Source of the DNA: Candidatus Thorarchaeota archaeon
Lineage (GTDB): Archaea; Asgardarchaeota; Thorarchaeia; Thorarchaeales; Thorarchaeaceae
Reading direction: 5' to 3'
DNA: 12,393 nt
NCBI GenBank assembly: GCA_018238825.1
Contig: JABCSP010000037.1
Location: 1-12,393 of the forward strand
In this document: one piece after another, positions 1 to 6,074 of the stretch
Layout of the letters: each line of letters begins with the position of its first letter
Numbering within the stretch: position 1 is the stretch's first letter
Notes under the pieces: generated by a model
What the model saw: only the letters and a program-made list of their open reading frames with translations
Told to the model about the DNA's origin: nothing
Databases searched by the model: none
Program-made: the position numbers and the translations under genes

Positions 1-605
1 TCTTCTTTTTCCTTTATGGCAAGAGGCCTGATCTTTTCAATAATTAAGTTATACCGGCCTGTTCCGGCTTTTATTTCTTCAAATAAATCAGCTATACCGT
101 CTTTGCCTTTTCCATCTGTCTCTAACTCGTCCCTGTACTCCTTAGCACGTATGAGCCTACTAATCCACTCTCCTTTTAAACCAATCAGTCGCCCTAGTTC
201 AGTATAGTTGTTTTTGTACTTGCCAGATTTGAATCTCCTATGTACCATATCTTCCATTTGGGCTGGATTGTAACCTGTTCTGCATAGGTTATCTGAAAGT
301 GCAATTTCTGATGCTTCATTTGCGTCCACGTCCATAACAATAGCTTTGATTGTGTCCTGGCCTAGATGTTTGGCTACATGCCATCGGTGCTCCCCAATTA
401 TGAGTTCGTACTTGTTTTTCTCTTTTCTGACCTTTATTGGCTGTTGTTGTCCATGCGCTATGATGTTTTGCTTCAAGCGCTCAAACGCCTCTTCATCTCG
501 AATGCCAGTACTTTGTTCTTCGTTTGGGACAATGTCCTTCACAGGAATCATTTCGATTTTTTCAGTACCATCCAAATTAAGTTTGGATTTCTTTGATTTA
601 CTCAT
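1..605 (-). CDS. ParB/RepB/Spo0J-family partition protein, C-terminus beyond window
   Basis: An open frame of 201 codons starts at ATG 605 and leaves the window without a stop, so the C-terminus is missing. Residues about 14-95 form a ParB/Srx-type N-terminal domain. The box GEHRWHVAK (71-79) matches the GERRxRAA nucleotide-binding motif of the family, with His in place of the usual second Arg. ALSDNLCR (102-109) matches the ENLQR motif. Residues about 133-153 (YTELGRLIGLKGEWISRLIR) form the expected helix-turn-helix. Known ParB proteins bind parS sites, hydrolyse CTP and segregate plasmids or chromosomes; related proteins act as regulators or nucleases. No ParA or parS is visible. A strong ribosome site (GGAGGTG) lies 7 nt before the start, inside the end of the upstream small HTH gene, which ends only 2 nt away, so the two are probably one operon. 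In archaea such genes are often on plasmids or mobile elements (inference). Family call is firm; biological role is open. Confidence 0.88.
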   Translation of the reverse strand, partial: MSKSKKSKLNLDGTEKIEMIPVKDIVPNEEQSTGIRDEEAFERLKQNIIAHGQQQPIKVRKEKNKYELIIGEHRWHVAKHLGQDTIKAIVMDVDANEASEIALSDNLCRTGYNPAQMEDMVHRRFKSGKYKNNYTELGRLIGLKGEWISRLIRAKEYRDELETDGKGKDGIADLFEEIKAGTGRYNLIIEKIRPLAIKEKE

Positions 606-607
606 GT

Positions 608-838
608 TTATGCACCTCCGATACTTACTGGTGCACCCTGCCGTGTATTAGGTCCAAGCGATGGTAATTTTAACGCCTTTCGTCTCATATCTCGTTGTGG
701 TTTTTCATGAGATTTTGAGACATCTTTAAGCTCCAATTCTAAATCCTTTTTGATTCTGTAATATGTTGCTCTTGATTTACCAGTCTTGGCTTTGAACTGC
801 TCAATCTGTTGTTGAACTGTGAGTTTTTTCAACATCAT
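608..838 (-). CDS. small helix-turn-helix protein upstream of parB-like gene
   Basis: A 76-residue basic protein if started at ATG 838. Residues about 6-34 (TVQQQIEQF, then GKSRATYYRIKKDL) read as a helix-turn-helix of the kind found in small phage or plasmid DNA-binding proteins; the remainder is a charged tail rich in Lys and Arg. It ends 2 nt before the ParB-like start, so it is likely the first gene of that operon. The start is uncertain. The two adjacent ATG codons (838, 835) lie in the distal arm of helix 8 of the 16S-like segment, there is no ribosome site before them, and the frame stays open upstream through the whole rRNA-like segment to a GTG at 1192. Residues encoded just upstream (HRSIVLE) would extend the first helix naturally, so the native gene may have started further up or been truncated at a junction. 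No family can be named. It may help ParB bind DNA or regulate the operon (inference). Confidence 0.6.
   Translation of the reverse strand: MMLKKLTVQQQIEQFKAKTGKSRATYYRIKKDLELELKDVSKSHEKPQRDMRRKALKLPSLGPNTRQGAPVSIGGA
613..619 (-). promoter_or_regulatory. Shine-Dalgarno site of the parB-like gene
   Basis: The minus strand reads GGAGGTG, a near-perfect anti-16S match, 7 nt before ATG 605. It fixes the start of the ParB-like gene and lies within the last codons of the upstream HTH gene, suggesting coupled translation. Confidence 0.75.
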
Positions 839-1014
839 TTCCAGAACAATGCTCCTATGTTGGATTACCGCCAGTTTCCCGGCGTTGTCCATCTCTACAG
901 GGTAGGTTAGCGACACTACTGAGCCGTTCGCGACGGACTCGGATGCGAGCCCGTTCCACTTGCATGTCTTAACCCCAAGCCGATAGCAGTGCCCTCTAGC
1001 AGGATCAACTAGAG
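831..1014 (-). rRNA. 16S rRNA 5' fragment (helices 1 to 8), interrupted
   Basis: On the minus strand about 184 nt match the 5' end of archaeal 16S rRNA. Landmarks in order are AGTTGATCCTGCTAGAGG (the 21F region, with CTCTAG/CTAGAG replacing TCCGG/CCGGA), CACTGCTATCGG, TTAAGACATGCAAGTGGAACG, GCGAACGGCTCAGTA, CTAACCTACCCT, CCGGGAAACTGG and ATAGG. Structure supports it: the helix 6 region forms a perfect 9-bp hairpin (ACGGGCTCG with CGAGTCCGT), TGGA and TCCA flank the GGGAAAC hairpin, and CATTGT/ATGATG closes the TCTGGAA loop of helix 8. The site normally reading AACACGTGG reads GTGTCGC here, an unusual departure. After helix 8 the rRNA match stops and the HTH/ParB genes follow; the remaining ~1300 nt of 16S are not in the window. 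It could be an rRNA gene interrupted by an element, a truncated pseudogene, a piece of a split rRNA, or an assembly join. Confidence 0.85.
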
Positions 1015-1200
1015 TTGGTCCATATCGCACATGTTTTGCAAGGTATGACTGGAGTAGTATTTCAGTCACCATGTACAATCTTTTACACACTTGAACTATA
1101 ATTTGCTTGATGAAGTACAGGCGTAACGGGGTTAAGCAGAGATGGCTTACCCATATTTGCACCTGCACAATTGTTGAACCTTTCTTAGACACGAGGGCAT
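1015..1200 (-). other. possible 16S leader region with two hairpins
   Basis: This stretch lies directly 5' of the 16S-like fragment on the minus strand. It can form a hairpin with arms TGACTG and CAGTCA (1046-1068) and a second with arms GGGTAAGC and GCTTAACCC around a 7-nt loop, one A bulged (1129-1152). Structured leaders are usual for archaeal pre-16S RNA. No convincing TATA element was identified within it. The translated frame here is rich in unlikely residue runs, so I do not regard it as coding. Confidence 0.35.
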
Positions 1201-1241
1201 TCTGACACTTTTGTGACAGTCTATCTCACGTCCGCATCTTA

Positions 1242-1424
1242 TCATCGCATCTGGAAATCGCGGGCCATCATAGCTTGGCATTCGCCGATAGCATCAGGCC
1301 TGACACCGTATGATGCGAAACTAAACTCTTCCCAGAATAATTTCAATAAAAAGCTTTCCAAGGAGGCCCCTAGATGTTCAATTACACATTTGAGGAAATA
1401 CATCATGTACTGATTTTGTTCCAT
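1242..1424 (-). CDS. possible 60-residue small protein
   Basis: This ATG-to-TGA frame encodes 60 residues, including an amphipathic stretch (residues about 6-35) followed by YGVRPDAIGECQ. The residue make-up looks protein-like, and an AT-rich element (forward 1449-1457) lies about 29 nt before the ATG, a spacing that suits a leaderless archaeal transcript. There is no ribosome site and no family match I can name. It sits between the 16S-like fragment and the M1 peptidase gene. It may be a genuine small gene, a gene remnant or chance. Confidence 0.25.
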   Translation of the reverse strand: MEQNQYMMYFLKCVIEHLGASLESFLLKLFWEEFSFASYGVRPDAIGECQAMMARDFQMR

Positions 1425-1550
1425 AATGAGTTATTGAAGAATTTTGATGTATTTTTCAAGTCTAGAACAATTATTAGATGCATCAGCAAGAACCTTCATA
1501 TCATATCTTAGAATGGAGCATATGGAGCATCATAATAGGAGTAGACAGAG
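1425..1550. promoter_or_regulatory. intergenic region upstream of M1 peptidase gene
   Basis: AT-rich region between divergent frames. It contains an exact tandem repeat of ATGGAGCAT (1513-1521 and 1522-1530) and a weak ribosome site AGGAG (1537-1541) 9 nt before ATG 1551. No unambiguous TATA element for the rightward gene was picked out. Confidence 0.4.
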
Positions 1551-4160
1551 ATGACTGACTTTCATGATTATTTAGAAATTCTGATGAGGGATGGAATCCA
1601 AGAGGCTGAAAACCTGTATTCTGCAGAAAGATCTGATTTCACCTTCCCAACTGCTAAGGCCCAATGGGCGCCACCGCGTCATTACAACATTCAACTACTT
1701 AGAATTGAATGGAGAATTGACCTACATAATGAACACGTAGATGCTGTTTCAAAACTGACAATCGAGAGTATTGTTCCTGAACTAAAGAGAGTCTTCTTAC
1801 ATGCAATGGAACTGAAGATTGAGAATATCTCAGACACAAAAGGAAACAATTTGACCTTTGAAATGATGCCTGATGAGCAAACGATGTTTGTTGAATTACA
1901 AACCTCGTTGAAAGAAGGCGAGATTGAGGAGTTAACATTCACATACACTGTAGATCATCCTCGTTCAGGACTGTTCTTCACTAATCCATGTCCTGAGTTT
2001 CCAGATATTGAAACCAGTGTCTGGACACAAATGCAGGACGACTATGCTCGTTATACGGTTCCTGTCTATGATAATCCAAGTCACAAATTCCCTACTGAAA
2101 CTATTCTGACTGTTCCAAAAGGATTCTACGCAATGAGTAATGGTGCACTGAAAGAACGAAAAGAAAACGATGATGGTACAGAAACTTTCCATTGGGTGCA
2201 GGATAAACCAATTCCAGCATACCTGATGACTATGGCAGCTTCGGAGTACGTTGAGTATAAGGAAGATCTTGACGGTCTCGAAGTCAGTTACTATGCCCAT
2301 AAGAGGTGGGATAAAGAAACGGTCTATCGCTCCTTTGGTAAAACTCCAGAAATGATTAAATTCTTTGAATCAAAGGTGGGCGTCAAATATCCCTGGGCAA
2401 AGTACGCACAGGTAACAGCTGCTAACTTTATGATTGGTGGGATGGAAAACGTAAGTGCAACCACGCAGACTGATGCTACCCTTCATGATGAGAAAACACA
2501 CAAAGATTACGAGTCAGATGGACTGGTATCTCATGAATTAGCACATATGTGGGGCGGCGACCTTGTAACTTGTCGTACATGGTCTCACGGTTGGCTAAAT
2601 GAGGGCTGGGCCACTCAAATGCAAAATGAGTGGAAACGTCATGATAAGGGGAATGAGGAGTACCTCTATGAGCAATATGGTAAACAGCAATCCTATTTTG
2701 GTGAGGACAAGAATCGATATCGTCGACCCATCGTGAAGAACGAATGGGAACGTGGTACAGATGTCTTTGATGCACACTTGTATCCAGGGGCTGCTTGGAG
2801 ATACTATATGCTCAAACATCTCGTAGGGGAAAAGCGTTGGTGGAATATTCTTGGTGAATGGATGACCAGATTCTCGTACAAATCCGCGTACACTCACGAC
2901 CTTGAGGGACTATTTACAGAGATGACAGGTGAAGACTATGGTTGGTTCTTCCACCAGTGGCTCTACAAGGCAGGATATCCAGAATGTAAAATCAAAATTT
3001 CACATGATGATGACCTCGGTCATGTACAGGTAAGAATCGAACAGACTCAGAAGAGCGATGATGGAATGACCCCAGATATATTCAGATTCCCTCTTACTGT
3101 CGAGTTTGTAAATGATGATGGAGAACGAAGTAGATATACAGTCCAAGTGACTGACAGAATTCATGGTTTTTACTATCCAATCAATGACAAACCCAAACAG
3201 GTAATCATCGATCCAGATTATACTACTCTAATGGACTGGAAGATTGAGAAACCTGAGCCAATGTGGATTGAGCAACTACTGAATGGTAACAATACGATTC
3301 AAAAAATCAAGGCAGCACAAACCCTGGGTAAGAAGGCTACTCCCAAGGCAGTCAAAGCTCTTGGTGAATCTCTTCTTGAGGATGGATTTTGGGGTACACA
3401 GGCTGAAATCGCAAAAGTCCTTGGCTCATTGAAATCAGAGTCAGCATTAGATTGTCTCTTGAAAGCAACCTCTGTGACGAGCACAAAGGCAAGGACTGCG
3501 GTTGCTAGAGCTCTTAGTCAATTCTTCAAGAATGACAAGGCCTTTGAAGCACTTAACAAACTCCTTGAAGACCAAGAGAGTTACTTTGTTGTTTCAGCAG
3601 CTGCTAATTCAATTGGTAAGACGCAGCATGATGATGCCTTTGATACGTTATCCAAGTTCTTGAAGAATTGCCCTTCCAGCTGGCACGATATCATTGAGAT
3701 TGGATGTCTTCAGGGTCTTGCAGCAACCGAGAAAGAAGAAGTCATTGATATCGCCAAGCAATATCTCAAACTTGGAACAAGTGATTGGATCAGGCGAAAT
3801 ATACCTGACATTCTTGCTACTCTTGGAAAACGATACAAGAAAGATCATCCGGAAATTCGTTCGATTTTGGAGAACTCCATTCTGGATAATTCATACAGAG
3901 TACAACAATATTCCATCTCTGCCACTTCAAAGTACGAAGATGCATCATTAATACCTGCTCTTTCAAAACTGGCAGAAAGAGCCGCGGAGAGTGGAATTGT
4001 TCGTGGAGCGAGAGTTGCGATAAGAAATCTCAGTAAGAAAAAACAACCCAAGGAAATTGATTCACTGAAAAAGAGTATTGAGGAACTCCAGAAGGAAAAT
4101 AGAGACCTCAAAGATCGTTTGGATAAGATTGAAGCAAAACTCGAAAACAATGATGAATAG
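1551..4160 (+). CDS. M1 family zinc aminopeptidase with HEAT-like C-terminal region
   Basis: An 869-residue metallopeptidase that should remove N-terminal residues from peptides in the cytosol; no signal peptide or membrane segment is seen. An N-terminal beta-rich domain (about 35-235) is followed by the thermolysin-like catalytic domain. The exopeptidase motif GGMEN is at 296-300 and the zinc site HELAH at 328-332, with the third ligand E351 exactly 18 residues later in WLNEGWA. Y411 (in LYPGAAWRYY) is a candidate catalytic Tyr. From about 571 to 825 the chain is a series of helical pairs with repeated Ala/Leu patterns, reading as HEAT-like repeats, and 834-869 is a strongly charged heptad-like coiled coil. 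This tail is longer than in plain M1 enzymes and suggests a scaffold or oligomerisation function (inference). The start has AGGAG 9 nt upstream. The neighbouring gene converges on it. The family call is firm; substrate preference cannot be told. Confidence 0.93.
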   Translation: MTDFHDYLEILMRDGIQEAENLYSAERSDFTFPTAKAQWAPPRHYNIQLLRIEWRIDLHNEHVDAVSKLTIESIVPELKRVFLHAMELKIENISDTKGNNLTFEMMPDEQTMFVELQTSLKEGEIEELTFTYTVDHPRSGLFFTNPCPEFPDIETSVWTQMQDDYARYTVPVYDNPSHKFPTETILTVPKGFYAMSNGALKERKENDDGTETFHWVQDKPIPAYLMTMAASEYVEYKEDLDGLEVSYYAHKRWDKETVYRSFGKTPEMIKFFESKVGVKYPWAKYAQVTAANFMIGGMENVSATTQTDATLHDEKTHKDYESDGLVSHELAHMWGGDLVTCRTWSHGWLNEGWATQMQNEWKRHDKGNEEYLYEQYGKQQSYFGEDKNRYRRPIVKNEWERGTDVFDAHLYPGAAWRYYMLKHLVGEKRWWNILGEWMTRFSYKSAYTHDLEGLFTEMTGEDYGWFFHQWLYKAGYPECKIKISHDDDLGHVQVRIEQTQKSDDGMTPDIFRFPLTVEFVNDDGERSRYTVQVTDRIHGFYYPINDKPKQVIIDPDYTTLMDWKIEKPEPMWIEQLLNGNNTIQKIKAAQTLGKKATPKAVKALGESLLEDGFWGTQAEIAKVLGSLKSESALDCLLKATSVTSTKARTAVARALSQFFKNDKAFEALNKLLEDQESYFVVSAAANSIGKTQHDDAFDTLSKFLKNCPSSWHDIIEIGCLQGLAATEKEEVIDIAKQYLKLGTSDWIRRNIPDILATLGKRYKKDHPEIRSILENSILDNSYRVQQYSISATSKYEDASLIPALSKLAERAAESGIVRGARVAIRNLSKKKQPKEIDSLKKSIEELQKENRDLKDRLDKIEAKLENNDE

Positions 4161-4182
4161 AGAGAGAAAAAGGCGATGGAAG

Positions 4183-4200
4183 GGCGGGGTTGTCCCCGCC
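4183..4200 (+). terminator. GC-rich hairpin after M1 peptidase gene
   Basis: Perfect 7-bp stem (GGCGGGG with CCCCGCC) and a TTGT loop, 22 nt after the M1 stop and in the gap between convergent genes. There is no T-run after it on the plus strand, so it is either a factor-dependent or bidirectional 3' end or an mRNA-stabilising hairpin. Confidence 0.5.
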
Positions 4201-4212
4201 ATTCAAAGCTAA

Positions 4213-4227
4213 GCAGGTATGACCTGC
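4213..4227. terminator. second small hairpin in convergent gap
   Basis: GCAGGT and ACCTGC form a perfect 6-bp stem with a 3-nt loop, 12 nt beyond the larger hairpin, between the convergent M1 and secreted-protein genes. It may belong to a shared transcript-end region. Weak on its own. Confidence 0.3.
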
Positions 4228-4265
4228 ACGCTCATCTTGCAGTTGTCGGTAACTTCCATCATAGT

Positions 4266-4820
4266 TTAGACCCTGTGAATTAGACCTATTTGTCTAAACA
4301 CAAAGACCTGATCATCAAGAACCAGTCTTCCTTGCATGAGAAGGAGTGGACCACGTTCTTCTGTGCGCTTAACAAATCCGCGGAATTCGAGCTGGGCTTC
4401 TTCACCGTTAGGACCAGTGACATTGATTCTAAAACCGAAGACAATAGTTCCATTGAATCTACCTTCCTCAGGTCGTCCAGCAATGCCTAGACCTTCGTCA
4501 AAATCAAAGACCGTATCATTCAATGAGAAATGACCTTCGAGTACTTCAAGCAATACTCCGCGTTCACCCTTTCGAGTAATTTTGAAGTCAAGCTCCATTC
4601 GTGTCAAGTAATCAGCCTTGAAGTCTTCCATATCTTCAATGGTAAAGCCGCCGCGACCTCTTGCCAGGATCTCAAATGAGTCCCCAATACTGGCAGTGGC
4701 GGCGGCTTCTTTTTCAAGGACTGAAGCTGCGTCCACCGTTGTAGTCATCAACGGGAACGCAATGATGAAAACGAGGGCTAATGCGGAGAGAAATGTTAAT
4801 GTTTTCTTGGCGCGTTTCAT
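4266..4820 (-). CDS. secreted protein of unknown family
   Basis: I start this gene at ATG 4820 (184 residues) rather than the upstream ATG at 4889, because residues 1-31 then form a textbook signal peptide: MKRAKK, a hydrophobic core (TLTFLSALALVFIIAFPLM) and a VDA-A cleavage site. The TATA element at 4850-4857 also sits about 30 nt before this start and would lie inside the longer version. The transcript would be nearly leaderless. The mature part of about 153 residues alternates hydrophobic and charged residues in short beta-like runs (MELDFKI, TIVFGFRINV, LEFRGFVKR, DQVFVFRQIG) and has three possible N-glycosylation sequons (NDT, NGT, NVT). There are no Cys residues and no C-terminal membrane anchor. 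No family recognised; it may be a beta-sandwich surface or secreted protein. It is divergent from the membrane/winged-helix pair and shares operator-like repeats with it. Confidence 0.75.
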   Translation of the reverse strand: MKRAKKTLTFLSALALVFIIAFPLMTTTVDAASVLEKEAAATASIGDSFEILARGRGGFTIEDMEDFKADYLTRMELDFKITRKGERGVLLEVLEGHFSLNDTVFDFDEGLGIAGRPEEGRFNGTIVFGFRINVTGPNGEEAQLEFRGFVKRTEERGPLLLMQGRLVLDDQVFVFRQIGLIHRV

Positions 4821-4849
4821 ATTTAGCACGAAGAAATCTACGAATCTTG

Positions 4850-4857
4850 TATATATA
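4850..4857 (-). promoter_or_regulatory. TATA box of the secreted-protein gene
   Basis: TATATATA on the minus strand, about 30 nt before ATG 4820. With the usual 25-27 nt to the transcription start, RNA would begin only a few bases before the ATG. No ribosome site precedes the ATG, which agrees with a leaderless mRNA. Confidence 0.65.
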
Positions 4858-4876
4858 GGCAGAATGAACGATTGCA

Positions 4877-4893
4877 CTAGATGATTCATCTAG
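4877..4893. promoter_or_regulatory. 17-bp perfect palindrome, likely operator
   Basis: CTAGATGA-T-TCATCTAG is a perfect inverted repeat with 8-bp arms around one base. It lies about 20 bp upstream of the TATA box of the secreted-protein gene, where a regulator could act on transcription-factor binding. The first 14 bases recur at 4956-4969. Confidence 0.6.
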
Positions 4894-4955
4894 AAGAAAT
4901 ATCCGCGAAAATCATCAAATTTTCAGATTATTTCATCACCGAATCAGCCAAAAAG

Positions 4956-4969
4956 CTAGATGATTCATC
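4956..4969. repeat. second copy of operator-like sequence
   Basis: CTAGATGATTCATC repeats bases 1-14 of the palindrome at 4877, with starts 79 bp apart (about 7.5 helical turns). This copy is followed by C instead of TAG, so its right arm is incomplete. It lies about 50 bp before the membrane-protein start, so each divergent gene has one copy on its promoter side. Confidence 0.55.
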
Positions 4970-5017
4970 CATTACCAATAAGACCTAAGTTGACAAGAAT
5001 AGGACAGGCGTCGCCAT

Positions 5018-5659
5018 ATGCAAGTAATAGGTTTAATCAGATTGGACTTACTCTTCGAAACGATTAGTGGAATAATCGCTTTGATGGTAACATACTATGC
5101 AACAAAGGCGTACCGTCTTACCGGCCAAAAGAAACTATCAGATATCTCAACGGGATTTCTCGTGCTTTCAGCTGGTATGTTTGGAAGAGTAATTGGTACG
5201 TGGTATTTCTTCATCCAGTTTGGTGGAGAAGGAAGTCATCTGATTATATCAATAGTCACGATTGCCTATGGTGTATCCAGAATTATGGCATACATTCTCT
5301 TTTTCATATCAATAAGACCCTCGCATACATCAGATAATCAAGAGAATCAGAATGGGTCAGGAATAAGTTTGCTATTAATGGCAACGTTCCTTGTTGATCC
5401 TTCTCTCGAGATTATCGCAATAATGGTGCTTATTGTAGTAGTTCTTCAATCAATATTGAACTACCTGTCGACAGGGAGTAAATTTGCCCGCTATGTCTTG
5501 GTTGGGTTCATTTTACTCCTATTGAGTCATATCTGGATGGCTCAAGTAACTTCAGCTCCTGTAGCTACTGCGCCTGGACTCTATTTACTGAGTCAAGGTG
5601 CTCAACTATTGGGTTTCTTGTCACTTTTGGTCATGCTAATCAAGGCTGGACGAGACTAA
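5018..5659 (+). CDS. multi-pass membrane protein, function unknown
   Basis: A 213-residue protein with six or seven predicted membrane helices at about 11-33, 43-67, 74-99, 114-126 (short), 129-150, 157-177 and 186-210, and a hydrophilic loop at about 100-113 (RPSHTSDNQENQNG). There is no signal peptide and no enzyme motif. The layout resembles seven-helix sensory or input domains of archaeal membrane proteins, but I cannot assign a family. Its stop overlaps the ATG of the winged-helix gene by one base (TAATG), so the two are translated together; the pair may form a membrane-sensor plus DNA-binding module (inference). Upstream there is no clear ribosome site. One operator-like repeat lies about 50 bp before the start. 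Confidence 0.8.
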   Translation: MQVIGLIRLDLLFETISGIIALMVTYYATKAYRLTGQKKLSDISTGFLVLSAGMFGRVIGTWYFFIQFGGEGSHLIISIVTIAYGVSRIMAYILFFISIRPSHTSDNQENQNGSGISLLLMATFLVDPSLEIIAIMVLIVVVLQSILNYLSTGSKFARYVLVGFILLLLSHIWMAQVTSAPVATAPGLYLLSQGAQLLGFLSLLVMLIKAGRD

Positions 5660-5952
5660 TGAGTAGAAAACGCGCCTATCGCTCAAAGATGCGCATCTTA
5701 GCTGATATGATGCGTGCCATTCAGAGTGAAGGAGAAGAAGGTGTGGGACCTACAAAAATACTCTATGCCGCTAATTTATCCCATGATAGATTGAAACAGT
5801 ATATTGACGAGCTTGTGAACAAAGAACTCATTTTAGAAGAAGATCTCGACAGTAACAACAGAACATACTATCTCACGGAGAAGGGCCGAGAATTTCTGCG
5901 GGAGTTTATCAGAATAGAGAGATTCTCTGAAGCCTTTGGAATTGATATCTAA
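5659..5952 (+). CDS. winged-helix transcriptional regulator (ArnR1/HTH_45-like)
   Basis: A 97-residue single-domain DNA-binding protein. Residues about 8-24 form helix 1 (KMRILADMMRAIQ), about 29-36 helix 2 (VGPTKILYAA), 40-55 the recognition helix (LSHDRLKQYIDELVNK) and 57-72 the wing, ending in RTYYLTEKGREFL, a signature of archaeal ArnR1-like/COG3432 regulators. It starts within the stop of the upstream membrane-protein gene, giving tight coupling. Known relatives act as local repressors, some paired with membrane proteins. A reasonable target is the palindrome and its copy in the divergent intergenic region upstream (inference). Fold call is strong; target not shown. Confidence 0.88.
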   Translation: MSRKRAYRSKMRILADMMRAIQSEGEEGVGPTKILYAANLSHDRLKQYIDELVNKELILEEDLDSNNRTYYLTEKGREFLREFIRIERFSEAFGIDI

Positions 5953-5962
5953 AGAGGCAATG

Positions 5963-5970
5963 TTTTAAGA
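5963..5970 (+). promoter_or_regulatory. possible TATA element of tRNA-Ala
   Basis: TTTTAAGA lies about 31 nt before the mature 5' end of tRNA-Ala, in the position expected for an archaeal TATA box. The match to consensus is only fair. Confidence 0.4.
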
Positions 5971-5997
5971 AGTCTCAATAGCAGGTTTTTCAAGAAT

Positions 5998-6074
5998 GGG
6001 CTGGTAGATTAGCCCGGTAGATTGTCTGGTTCGCAATCAGGAGGCCGGGGGTTCAAATCCCCCCCAGTCCACCA
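5998..6074 (+). tRNA. tRNA-Ala (anticodon CGC), CCA encoded
   Basis: Complete type I cloverleaf, no intron. Acceptor GGGCTGG pairs with CCAGTCC and contains the G3-U70 wobble pair, the main alanine identity element. The D stem is GATT/GATT with wobbles and has GG in the loop. The anticodon stem is TCTGG/TCAGG with loop TTCGCAA, giving anticodon CGC (reads GCG). The variable loop has 5 nt. The T arm is GGGGG-TTCAAAT-CCCCC. Discriminator A73 (6071) is followed by an encoded CCA (6072-6074). Confidence 0.95.

Noticed and set aside
346..651. Plus-strand frame of 101 codons
   Set aside because: Antisense to the ParB-like gene, Cys/Phe/Ser-rich composition typical of a shadow frame.
608..1192. A single 194-residue protein spanning the whole minus-strand frame
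   Set aside because: Its middle third is 16S rRNA by sequence and by secondary structure, and its first third does not look like protein. Only the last 76 residues look coding.
1202..1219. CTGACAC-TTTT-GTGACAG inverted repeat as an operator or terminator
   Set aside because: One mismatch in a 7-bp stem and no consistent position relative to a gene end or promoter.
1213..1413. Plus-strand frame of 66 codons
   Set aside because: No ribosome site or TATA element, and the opposite frame looks more protein-like.
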